Position numbers and translations under genes: made by a program
The notes under the pieces: generated by a model
Told to the model about the DNA's origin: nothing
Databases searched by the model: none
Seen by the model: only the letters and a program-made list of their open reading frames with translations
Origin: CF-161 sp035259145
GTDB lineage: Bacteria > Chloroflexota > Dormibacteria > Dormibacterales > Dormibacteraceae
Direction of reading: 5' to 3'
Assembly (NCBI GenBank): GCA_035259145.1
Contig: DATFWQ010000057.1
Location: 1 to 19,377 of the forward strand
Length of the DNA stretch: 19,377 nucleotides
Shown here: piece by piece, positions 1 to 7,762 of the stretch
Layout of the letters: every line of letters starts with the position of its first letter
Numbering within the stretch: position 1 is the first letter of the stretch

Positions 1-108
1 CGGCCGGACTACGTGGGCAAGAACGTGCCCACCTCCGAGTCGGAGCTGGTCGAGGTCTGCCTCCAGGAGGTCGAGGGGCTGGACGCGGTGGTCATCCTTG
101 AGCGCTGA
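1..108 (+). CDS. pyrR: PyrR bifunctional regulator / uracil phosphoribosyltransferase, C-terminal 35 residues (5' truncated)
   Basis: Frame 1 is open from the window edge to TGA at 106-108 and reads RPDYVGKNVPTSESE followed by a short acidic tail ending VVILER. The DYVGKN-PTS stretch is the well-conserved C-terminal signature of PyrR, the UMP-responsive attenuation protein of pyr operons that also has uracil phosphoribosyltransferase activity. The catalytic PRPP loop lies outside the window. Its last 11 bases overlap the TTG start of the carbamoyl-phosphate synthase gene. Having PyrR at the head of this operon fits pyrimidine-dependent attenuation, but the leader that it would bind is not in view. 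The family call rests on a short tail plus a perfectly matching gene context. Confidence 0.88.
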   Translation, partial: RPDYVGKNVPTSESELVEVCLQEVEGLDAVVILER

Positions 109-3100
109 CAGCCCCCGGTTCGCAGCGCTCGTCCTAGAGGACGGCCGCAGCTTTGTGGGATCCCCCCTTGGGGCTCACACGCTCGGCGAGGGCGAGGTGG
201 TGTTCAACACCGCGATGGCCGGCTACCAGGAGGTCCTTACGGACCCCTCTTACGCCGGCCAGATGCTGTGCATGACGTATCCGCTGCAGGGCAACTACGG
301 GACTCGGCCTGCCGACTCGGAGTCCGTGCGGTCCTGGGCCAGGGGCTTCATCGCGCGCTGGCTGTGCAAGCAGCCGTCCCACCACTCCTCGACGGGCTCG
401 CTGGACGAATTCCTCAAGGCCCAGGGCGTGCCGGGTATTTGTGGCATCGACACCCGCGCCCTCACGCGCCATCTGCGCGCCCATGGTGCGCTGAGGGCGG
501 TAATCTCGCACGAGCTCGAGCGGCCCTCTGATGCGCGGCTGGCGGAGCTGCTGGCGCTGGCCAGGCGCGTCACGCCGATTTCCGAGCAGGACCTGGTGGC
601 CCAGGTCTCGCGGTGCACCGCGGAGGAATGGCTCGAGCCGCTGCCGGCCGAGCTTCGCCGGCGGCGTTATGCCGACGGGGCCGGGCTGACGGTTTGCGTC
701 GTCGACTACGGCGTCAAGTCCAACATCCTCCGCTCACTGCGGCAGCGGGGATGCCGGGTCGTGGTGCTCCCCCACACGGCCACCTGGGACGACGTGCGGA
801 CCACCGGCGCCCATGGTCTCCTCCTTGCCAACGGTCCGGGTGATCCGGCCACGCTCGAGAACCCGGTCGAGCTGTGCCGCCAGGCGATTGGCAGGATCCC
901 ACTCTTCGGGATCTGCCTGGGCCACCAGATCCTGGGACGCGCTGTCGGCGCTACCACCTCACGTCTGCCATTCGGCCATCACGGCGCCAACCACCCGGTC
1001 AGAGACCTGGACACCGGCCTCGTCCACATCACCAGCCAGAACCACGAGTTCCAGGTGGACTCGGACTCGCTGCCGGACGGCGACTACTTCGTCAGCCAGG
1101 TCAACCTCAACGACGGGTCTGTCGAGGGCCTGGGACACCGCTCGCTGCCTGTCTTCAGCGTCCAGTACCACCCTGAAGGATGCCCCGGCCCCACCGACAA
1201 CCACGAGCTCTTCGACCGGTTCGTCGAGATGGTCAGGGCGCGACGGCCGCTCCTGAAGGCAGTCGGTGGTGCCAGTCGCGACCACCTACGGCCGCGCAAG
1301 GTGCTGATCATCGGCTCGGGGCCGATCGTCATCGGGCAGGCCGCCGAGTTCGACTACGCGGGCACCCAGGCCTGCAAGGCCCTGCGTGAGGAGGGCGTCG
1401 AGACGGTGCTGGTCAACTCCAACCCGGCTACGATCATGACCGACGAAGACATCGCCGACCGCGTCTACATCGAACCGCTGACGGTGGACGTGGTCGAGAG
1501 GATCATCGAGCGAGAGCGGCCGGACGCGGTGCTGCCGACGCTGGGGGGCCAGACCGGGCTGAACCTGGCGATGGACATGCATCGGGCAGGCGTCCTGGCA
1601 CGGCACGGCGTTCGCTTCATCGGCGCGGACGCGCACGTGATCGAGCGGGCTGAGGACCGCGAGGCCTTCAAGCAGCTCTTGCTCGACATCGGTGAGCCGG
1701 TGCCGCCATCCAGTGTCTGCCGGTCCCTCATCGATGCGCGGGCGTTCGCGGCCGAGATCGGCCTGCCGCTCGTCGTGCGGCCCGCCTACACACTGGGCGG
1801 CACAGGTGGCGGCTTCGCCACGACGGCCGAGGAGCTGGACATGGTGGTTCGGGGCGGACTGGCTGCCTCGCCGATCCAGCAGGTACTGGTCGAGCGCTCG
1901 CTGTGGGGGTGGAAGGAGATCGAGTACGAGGTGATGCGCGACGCCGCCGACACCTGCATCACCGTGTGCAACATGGAGAACCTGGACCCGATGGGCGTCC
2001 ATACGGGCGACTCCATCGTCGTCGCACCTGCCCAGACGCTCACCGACCGTGACCACCAGATGCTCCGTTCGTCGGCGCTGCGCATAATCCGGGCGCTTGG
2101 CATCGAGGGAGGCTGCAACATCCAGTTCGCGCTCGATCCGCGCACGTCCACGTACTACGTGATCGAGGTCAACCCGCGGGTGTCGCGGTCGTCAGCACTG
2201 GCATCCAAGGCGACCGGCTACCCGATAGCCCGGGTGGCCGCGAAGGTGGCGATTGGGCGGCGCCTCGATCAGATCCGGAACCAGGTCACCGGGAGCACGT
2301 CAGCCGCATTCGAGCCCGCGCTTGACTACGTTGTGGTCAAGGTGCCGCGGTGGCCGTTCGACAAGTTCCCTGGGGCCGACCGCCGGCTTGGCACGCAGAT
2401 GAAGTCGACGGGGGAGGTGATGGCGATCGAGCGCACCTTCGAGGGCGCCCTTGCGAAGGCGCTGCGATCACTTGAGCACCGCACGCCGGCGGACTCCGCC
2501 CTCGATGACCCTGGCCTGATCGACACACCGAACGACCGGCGGCTTTACGCGCTAATGCACGCACTGCGCGGCGGCGCCTCGCCATCAGACCTGGCCCGAC
2601 GCACCGGCATCGACGTGTGGTTCCTGGATCGCATCGCAACCCTGGTTCTGGACCGCGCGGCGGCCTCGTCGTCGACGGTTTACAAACTGGTCGACACCTG
2701 CGCAGCGGAGTTTGAGGCTGAGACTCCGTACTACTACTCGTGCACCGGCGACGAGGAGAACGAGGCGGCGCCGCAGCCCGGCCGGGCCGCGCTGGTGATC
2801 GGTTCGGGGCCGATCCGCATCGGCCAGGGCATCGAATTCGACTACTGCTCGGTCCACGCCGCCTTGGCGCTGCGCGAGCTTGGGGCCAGGGCGATCATGG
2901 CCAACTCCAACCCTGAGACCGTCTCGACCGACTTCGACAGCTCCGACCGCCTCTACTTCGAGCCGCTGGACTTGAGCGCAGCCGAGGACATCGCGCGGAC
3001 GGAGAGAGTCGAGGGCGCAGTCGTTCAAGTCGGCGGCCAGACCGCGGTCAACCTGGCCGATCCTCTGGCGTCCAGAGACATACCCGTCCTCGGCTCGTCA

Positions 3101-4357
3101 GTGGAGGCGATCGACCTGGCGGAGGACCGCCGGCGCTTCGCAGCGGCTCTGAACGCAATCGGGGTTCCCCAGCCTGTCGGGGACGCAGCTACTTCGGTGG
3201 AGGCGGCGCTGGCCATCGCCGAGCGAGTCGGCTACCCGGTGCTGGTCCGGCCGTCCTACGTGCTGGGCGGGCGGGCGATGGAGATCGTTCGCAACGCGAG
3301 CGAGCTGCGCCGCTACATGGGGTGGGCGCGAGCGGCCGGACCACGCGGCAGCCTCCTGGTCGACAAGTACCTGATGGGCACGGAGGTCGAGGTGGACGCG
3401 GTCTCCGACGGTGAGACCGTCGTCATCCCCGGCATCATGCGCCACGTCGAACGGGCCGGCGTCCACTCCGGCGACTCCTACGCGGTCTACCCCGCACCTG
3501 GGTTGGAGCCGTCGGAGGAGGCGGCGATCGTCGACTACACGGCTCGCATCGCACGCCATCTGCGGCTGCGGGGCCTCGTCAACGTGCAGTACGTGGTCCA
3601 CCGCGGGCTGGTTTACGTGCTCGAGGTCAACCCGCGTGCGTCGCGGACGGTGCCGATGCTGTCCAAGGTGACCGGCGTGCCAATGGTCAGGCTGGCGACC
3701 CGGGTGATGCTTGGCGAGCGGCTCGCCGAACTTGGCTGGTCATCCGGCCTCGTGCCCGCCCGGCCGCTGGTCGCGGTCAAAGCGCCGGTCTTCTCGATGA
3801 GCAAGCTGGCGGCGGCCGACAGCTACCTGGGACCCGAGATGAAGTCGACCGGCGAGGTGATGGGCGTCGACCGCACCCTTCCGGCGGCGCTCCGCAAGGC
3901 GTTCCAGGCTGCCGGCATGGCGCTGCGGCCCGGCGGCAGCGTGCTGCTCACGATCGCTGACACGGACAAGGCTGAGATGTTTCCGATCGTGTCGCGGCTG
4001 ACGCAGCTCGGCTACAGGATCTATGCGACTTCAGGCACGGCTGGGACGCTGAGGCGGGCCGGCTTCTCGCCACAGATCGTGGGCAAGATCGGTGAGGGCG
4101 GCCAGACGGTGATCGACGTGATCTCGGACGGAAGCGTCGACTTGGTCATCAACACCATGACCGGAATCAGCGACGAGATCCAGCCGGGGCGACCGGTCAT
4201 CAAGGACGGGTTCGAGATCCGGCGCGCGGCCGTCGACCGGCGGATCCCATGCCTGACCTCGCTGGACACGGCCGCCGCGCTGGTTGAGTCGGCGTGGCAT
4301 TCCAACGGGAGCCTGGAAGTCCGCACCATCACCGAGTGGCGAGAAGGAGCAGCGTGA
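98..4357 (+). CDS. carAB: Fused carbamoyl-phosphate synthase (CarA glutaminase + CarB synthetase in one chain)
   Basis: This 1419-residue protein makes carbamoyl phosphate from glutamine, bicarbonate and 2 ATP for pyrimidine and arginine synthesis. Residues 1 to about 382 are a whole CarA: an N-terminal small-subunit domain, then a class I glutaminase with nucleophile C273 in GICLGHQ and H358/E360 in QYHPE. A linker of roughly 20 residues leads into CarB at about residue 400 (KVLIIGSGPIVIGQ). Both ATP-grasp halves are present, with GWKE, EVNPRVSRSSALASKATG, GQGIEFDYC and SYVLGGRAMEIV motifs, and a C-terminal MGS-like allosteric domain. The oligomerization domain is about 45 residues shorter than in E. 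coli CarB: only 20 residues separate W841 from the VYK..DTCAAEF block at 861. TTG at 98 is the only possible start in frame upstream of the CarA homology; it has no clear Shine-Dalgarno, so coupling to pyrR is likely. No stop or start codon lies in the CarA/CarB junction that would suggest an assembly artefact. Confidence 0.96.
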   Translation: MSADSPRFAALVLEDGRSFVGSPLGAHTLGEGEVVFNTAMAGYQEVLTDPSYAGQMLCMTYPLQGNYGTRPADSESVRSWARGFIARWLCKQPSHHSSTGSLDEFLKAQGVPGICGIDTRALTRHLRAHGALRAVISHELERPSDARLAELLALARRVTPISEQDLVAQVSRCTAEEWLEPLPAELRRRRYADGAGLTVCVVDYGVKSNILRSLRQRGCRVVVLPHTATWDDVRTTGAHGLLLANGPGDPATLENPVELCRQAIGRIPLFGICLGHQILGRAVGATTSRLPFGHHGANHPVRDLDTGLVHITSQNHEFQVDSDSLPDGDYFVSQVNLNDGSVEGLGHRSLPVFSVQYHPEGCPGPTDNHELFDRFVEMVRARRPLLKAVGGASRDHLRPRKVLIIGSGPIVIGQAAEFDYAGTQACKALREEGVETVLVNSNPATIMTDEDIADRVYIEPLTVDVVERIIERERPDAVLPTLGGQTGLNLAMDMHRAGVLARHGVRFIGADAHVIERAEDREAFKQLLLDIGEPVPPSSVCRSLIDARAFAAEIGLPLVVRPAYTLGGTGGGFATTAEELDMVVRGGLAASPIQQVLVERSLWGWKEIEYEVMRDAADTCITVCNMENLDPMGVHTGDSIVVAPAQTLTDRDHQMLRSSALRIIRALGIEGGCNIQFALDPRTSTYYVIEVNPRVSRSSALASKATGYPIARVAAKVAIGRRLDQIRNQVTGSTSAAFEPALDYVVVKVPRWPFDKFPGADRRLGTQMKSTGEVMAIERTFEGALAKALRSLEHRTPADSALDDPGLIDTPNDRRLYALMHALRGGASPSDLARRTGIDVWFLDRIATLVLDRAAASSSTVYKLVDTCAAEFEAETPYYYSCTGDEENEAAPQPGRAALVIGSGPIRIGQGIEFDYCSVHAALALRELGARAIMANSNPETVSTDFDSSDRLYFEPLDLSAAEDIARTERVEGAVVQVGGQTAVNLADPLASRDIPVLGSSVEAIDLAEDRRRFAAALNAIGVPQPVGDAATSVEAALAIAERVGYPVLVRPSYVLGGRAMEIVRNASELRRYMGWARAAGPRGSLLVDKYLMGTEVEVDAVSDGETVVIPGIMRHVERAGVHSGDSYAVYPAPGLEPSEEAAIVDYTARIARHLRLRGLVNVQYVVHRGLVYVLEVNPRASRTVPMLSKVTGVPMVRLATRVMLGERLAELGWSSGLVPARPLVAVKAPVFSMSKLAAADSYLGPEMKSTGEVMGVDRTLPAALRKAFQAAGMALRPGGSVLLTIADTDKAEMFPIVSRLTQLGYRIYATSGTAGTLRRAGFSPQIVGKIGEGGQTVIDVISDGSVDLVINTMTGISDEIQPGRPVIKDGFEIRRAAVDRRIPCLTSLDTAAALVESAWHSNGSLEVRTITEWREGAA
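4345..4349 (+). promoter_or_regulatory. Ribosome binding site of pyrK
   Basis: AGGAG lies four bases before the GTG at 4354, inside the last codons of carAB. It supports the GTG within the GTGA overlap as the pyrK start, rather than the in-frame ATG at 4294, which would add 20 residues without PyrK homology. Confidence 0.6.
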
Positions 4358-5121
4358 CGTACGACGTGCCTGCGCCGCTGGTGTCGCGCCGCAAGGTGGC
4401 CCGCGAGATGTGGGTGCTTGGCTTCGAGGCGGCCCCTATCGCACGAACAGTCATGGCCGGTCAGTTCGTGAACCTGCTCATGCGGCCGGGTCCACTGCTG
4501 CGGCGGCCGTTCAGCGTCTACCGCGCAGACGGCGACGTTGTCGAGATCGTGCTCAGTGCTGTTGGAGAAGGCACAGAGCGGCTGCTCGACCTGACCCGGG
4601 GTGAGCTGGTGTCGGCTCTGGGACCCCTGGGCCGCGGATTCCAGCTCGACGCCGGCCCGGGCCGGGTTACGCTCATCTCAGGTGGCCTGGGGGTGGCGCC
4701 GATGCCGCTCGCAGCACGGGACGCCAGGGCGCTCGGCCTTGAAGTTGCGTGGGTGCACGGGGCCCGCACCCAGGCGGAGCTCTGTTCAGAGGCGGATGCC
4801 GATCGCTACTACTGGGCCACGGACGACGGGTCCACGGGCGTGCACGGGTCGGCTCTCGACGCCGTGCCCCCCTCCGAGGTGGGCCATGTCCTTGCGTGCG
4901 GTCCGAACAGGATGCTGGCAGCCGTCGCGGCGCGCTGGCCCGACGCCCAGGTGGCTGTCGAGACGTACATGGGCTGCGGCACCGGGGTGTGCCTGGGCTG
5001 CGCGGTGCCGCGGACCTCGGGCGTGTACGACAGGGCGTGCACCGAGGGCCCCGTGTACCGCGCCGGCTCCATCCGGTGGGCAGACCTGCCGGCGCACCTC
5101 CACTACCGGGTGACGGCTTGA
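4354..5121 (+). CDS. pyrK: Dihydroorotate dehydrogenase electron transfer subunit PyrK
   Basis: PyrK carries electrons from the FMN of PyrD to NAD+ through FAD and a [2Fe-2S] cluster in class 1B dihydroorotate dehydrogenase. The 255-residue chain shows the family plan: a flavin-binding beta barrel with RPFS at 51-54 and GEGTERL at 71-77, a nucleotide-binding fold with GGLGVAPM at 110-117, and a C-terminal iron-sulfur motif C208-x4-C213-x2-C216-x12-C229. All four cluster cysteines are present. The GTG start overlaps the carAB stop as GTGA, with an AGGAG just upstream. Its own stop overlaps the TTG start of pyrD, so the two subunits are probably translationally coupled, as expected for a heterotetrameric enzyme. 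Confidence 0.95.
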   Translation: MTYDVPAPLVSRRKVAREMWVLGFEAAPIARTVMAGQFVNLLMRPGPLLRRPFSVYRADGDVVEIVLSAVGEGTERLLDLTRGELVSALGPLGRGFQLDAGPGRVTLISGGLGVAPMPLAARDARALGLEVAWVHGARTQAELCSEADADRYYWATDDGSTGVHGSALDAVPPSEVGHVLACGPNRMLAAVAARWPDAQVAVETYMGCGTGVCLGCAVPRTSGVYDRACTEGPVYRAGSIRWADLPAHLHYRVTA

Positions 5122-5993
5122 GCGGCTCGCTCGACGTGGGCGGCGTCCGGCTCAAGTCTCCGGTGATGGCTGCATCCGGGACGTTCGGGTACGGCACCGA
5201 GGTTCCACTCTGCGACCGACGGCACCTCGGCGGCATCGTTTCCAAGGGCATCTTCCTGCAACCCCGTCTCGGCACGCCTCCGCCCAGGATCGCCGAGACC
5301 CCCAGCGGGATGCTCAACGCGATCGGCCTGCAGGGCCCGGGCGTCGAAGCGTTGATCCGCGACTATGCGCCGCAGTGGGCGAGCTGGGACTTTCCGGTCC
5401 TGGTCAACGTCAACGGCGAGACCGTGGGCGAGTACGCGGAGCTCGCAGCCCGCCTGGATGGTGTGCTCGGCGTGTCCGGGTTGGAGATCAACATCTCCTG
5501 CCCCAATGTTCGCGAGGGCGGGATGTTTTTTGGCAATGATCCCCGGTCTGCGGCCGCCGTGACCTCGGCCGTTCGTCAGCGCACGAGCCTTCCCGTCTGG
5601 GTCAAGCTGACGCCGGCCGTCACGGACATCACTGAGATCGCGCGCGCGTGTGAGGAGGCCGGTGCCGATGCTCTGAGCGCCGTCAACACCTTTGTCGGCA
5701 TGTCGTTCGACCTGCAAAGCCGTCAGCCGCGCCTGGCCTTCCACACCGGCGGCCTCTCGGGGCCGGCCATCCGGCCGCTGGCGGTCTATCTCGCCCACCG
5801 GACAGCTCGAGCGGTGTCCATCCCCGTGGTTGGGATCGGCGGCATCGCCGCGGCCGAAGATGCCATGGAGTTCCTGCTCGCGGGATGCAGGGCTGTCCAG
5901 GTCGGCACCGCCACGTTCGTGGATCCGAATGCGATCGGCAAGATCGTCGAGGGGTTGCGACGGTACGAGGAGCTTCTCAGACCACCAGACTGA
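5118..5993 (+). CDS. pyrD: Dihydroorotate dehydrogenase catalytic subunit, class 1B (PyrD/PyrDB)
   Basis: This FMN enzyme oxidises dihydroorotate to orotate and, with PyrK, passes electrons to NAD+. The 291-residue chain begins LDVGGVRLKSPVMAASGTFGYG. K43 in VSKGI, the catalytic Cys128 in NISCPNVREGG, K163 in VKLTP and a C-terminal GIGGI phosphate-binding loop are all present. Cys rather than Ser as the active-site base marks class 1, and the adjacent pyrK makes it 1B. TTG at 5118 shares bases with the pyrK stop (TTGA) and is preceded by GGGTGA, a plausible Shine-Dalgarno four bases away. A much longer in-frame extension into pyrK exists but has no homology and is rejected. Genes pyrE and pyrF do not follow here. 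Confidence 0.95.
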   Translation: MSGSLDVGGVRLKSPVMAASGTFGYGTEVPLCDRRHLGGIVSKGIFLQPRLGTPPPRIAETPSGMLNAIGLQGPGVEALIRDYAPQWASWDFPVLVNVNGETVGEYAELAARLDGVLGVSGLEINISCPNVREGGMFFGNDPRSAAAVTSAVRQRTSLPVWVKLTPAVTDITEIARACEEAGADALSAVNTFVGMSFDLQSRQPRLAFHTGGLSGPAIRPLAVYLAHRTARAVSIPVVGIGGIAAAEDAMEFLLAGCRAVQVGTATFVDPNAIGKIVEGLRRYEELLRPPD

Positions 5994-6018
5994 GGGCTGA
6001 TCTTGTAAGGACGACGGT

Positions 6019-7278
6019 GTGGGAGGGTTCGAAGGGAGACGCCTTTACCGGGGCTGGCTGCTGGTCTGGGTTCTGGGGGCGACGACCATCGTCTCCTACG
6101 GCACCACGCAGTACTTTTTCGCTGTCCTCGTGGTGCCGATGGAGAGGGAGCTCGGCTGGAGCCGCGCTCTTCTCTCGGGAGCCTTTTCGCTCTCGCTTCT
6201 GACGACCGGCCTGCTGGGTCTTCCGGTCGGGCGGCTCGTAGATCGACATGGTTCCCGCGCGCTGATGTCGTTCGGCTCGCTGATTGGCGGAGCGGGACTG
6301 ATCGCGACCTCACAGGTGCGCGACCCATGGCAGTTCTACCTGCTCTGGTCCGGCGTCATCGCGCTGTCGATGGCGCTGACGCTCTACCCGATCACGTTCA
6401 CTGTGATCGCCAACTGGTTCTGGCGCCGGCGCGGCTCGGCGCTGGCCATCCTCACGCTCCTCGGGGGCCTGGCGTCCCCGATCTTCATCCCACTGGCGGG
6501 CGTTCTGGTCGTGCGGATCGGCTGGCGCGGCACGCTGGTCGTATTCGGTCTGGTCCAGCTGCTGATCGCCCTTCCGCTTCATGCGGCGGTCCTCCGTAGG
6601 CGCCCCGAGGACCTCGGCATGCAGCTGGACGGCACAGCCTACCCGCCGGGTGGGCAGCCCCCGAGCCACGGCGTCCAGTTACGTCAAGCTCTTGCCACCC
6701 TCCCCTTCTGGACGCTGACCACGGCCTTCGCCCTTGGGCTCATGGCCCATTCGGTGATACTCGCCCACCAGGTGGCGTATCTGATCGGTCGAGGCTTCGA
6801 CCCGGTGCTGGCGGCGGCCATGGCTGGACTGCTCGGCGTAGCCAGCCTGCCAGGACGCTATCTCCTCAACCGGCTCAGCGAGAACCTTAGCCCCCAGGCG
6901 CTTCTGGCCGGCTGCTACAGTGCCCAGGCCGCAGGCGTGGCTCTGCTCGGGCTCGCGGCACATCCTCTCTTCGTCTGGGGATATGTGGCCATCTACGGGG
7001 CCGCCTTCGGAGCCACCTCTCCGCTTCGCGCCTCCACGATGGCCGACCACTTCGGGCGCTCGTCGTTCGGCTCCATCACGGCCGCGTCAGGGCTCCCGAT
7101 CGCGATTGCCGGGTCGGTGGGACCGATAGCAGCCGGCGCACTGTACGACCGGCTCGGCAGCTACGCGCCGGTTCTGGCTCTGACCGGCGGCGCCTTCGTG
7201 CTCTCGGCGTTCTCCGTCGCACTCACCCCGGTGCGAAGGCTGGGACAGAAGCCGAGCCCGGGCAACCTCCATCTATAG
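6019..7278 (+). CDS. MFS transporter, oxalate-formate antiporter/monocarboxylate-like
   Basis: The product is a 419-residue, roughly 12-helix inner membrane carrier. The GRLVDRHGSR loop between helices 2 and 3 is the MFS signature, and ANWFWRRRGSALA in the helix 4-5 loop is typical of the OFA/MCT branch (oxalate-formate and monocarboxylate-like carriers). A hydrophilic central loop near residues 195-220 separates the two six-helix halves. Substrate cannot be read from sequence. GTG at 6019 has AAGGA eight bases upstream. The gene begins 25 bases after pyrD and ends nine bases before a MarR regulator, so it may be cotranscribed with either side. A MarR gene next to an MFS gene commonly means regulation of the carrier by its own ligand. 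Confidence 0.87.
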   Translation: MGGFEGRRLYRGWLLVWVLGATTIVSYGTTQYFFAVLVVPMERELGWSRALLSGAFSLSLLTTGLLGLPVGRLVDRHGSRALMSFGSLIGGAGLIATSQVRDPWQFYLLWSGVIALSMALTLYPITFTVIANWFWRRRGSALAILTLLGGLASPIFIPLAGVLVVRIGWRGTLVVFGLVQLLIALPLHAAVLRRRPEDLGMQLDGTAYPPGGQPPSHGVQLRQALATLPFWTLTTAFALGLMAHSVILAHQVAYLIGRGFDPVLAAAMAGLLGVASLPGRYLLNRLSENLSPQALLAGCYSAQAAGVALLGLAAHPLFVWGYVAIYGAAFGATSPLRASTMADHFGRSSFGSITAASGLPIAIAGSVGPIAAGALYDRLGSYAPVLALTGGAFVLSAFSVALTPVRRLGQKPSPGNLHL

Positions 7279-7287
7279 TGAAGCGGC

Positions 7288-7755
7288 TTGAGCCGCAGAC
7301 CACGGCCTTTCATCGCCAGAGCGCATCTCGTCAGGTTGCTCACCGTCACCGGGCGCCTCGTCCAGGAGCAGGTGGCCGCCAGGCTCGCTCCAATGAACGT
7401 CAGCTATGCGCAGGCCGTGGTTCTGGTCCAGCTTTACCGGGCACCCGGCGGCAGCCTGACGCAAACTGACCTGATCGACTCCCTCGCGCTGAGCCGAGCC
7501 TCGGGGACGCTGATCCTGACCCAGCTCGAGGCGCACGGGTTGATCAACCGCAGCCCGGATCCGTCCGACGCCCGCCGCCTCATCATCACCCTTACAGACG
7601 CCAGCGAGGCAATCGAAAGCCGGGTCCACGCTTGCTTCGAGGAGGTGGAGGACGTCGTCAGCCGGTCGCTGGACGCGGCCGAGGTCGAGGCGGCGTTCAG
7701 CGTGCTGGGCAGGATGCTCGACGACCTGCGCCAGCACCGAACGACGGGAGGCTGA
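7288..7755 (+). CDS. MarR family transcriptional regulator
   Basis: This 155-residue protein is predicted to be a dimeric winged-helix DNA-binding repressor. The helix-turn-helix lies at about residues 58-84 (LTQTDLIDSLALSRASGTL) and the wing at 91-104 has the MarR pattern DPSDARRLIITLTD. The flanking helices (12-50 and 105-150) should form the dimerization domain. The start is TTG at 7288, nine bases after the MFS stop, with no strong Shine-Dalgarno; the first ten residues are therefore uncertain. It sits between a transporter and a glycosidase on the same strand with gaps of 9 and 7 bases, so it probably controls this three-gene unit. The ligand and the operator are not evident. Confidence 0.9.
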   Translation: MSRRPRPFIARAHLVRLLTVTGRLVQEQVAARLAPMNVSYAQAVVLVQLYRAPGGSLTQTDLIDSLALSRASGTLILTQLEAHGLINRSPDPSDARRLIITLTDASEAIESRVHACFEEVEDVVSRSLDAAEVEAAFSVLGRMLDDLRQHRTTGG

Positions 7756-7762
7756 CCGCGCC

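Noticed and set aside
1250..1310. Assembly error joining separate carA and carB
   Set aside because: No stop, and no suitable carB start codon, lies in the junction in any form that a single-base error would create; the linker reads as ordinary coding sequence.
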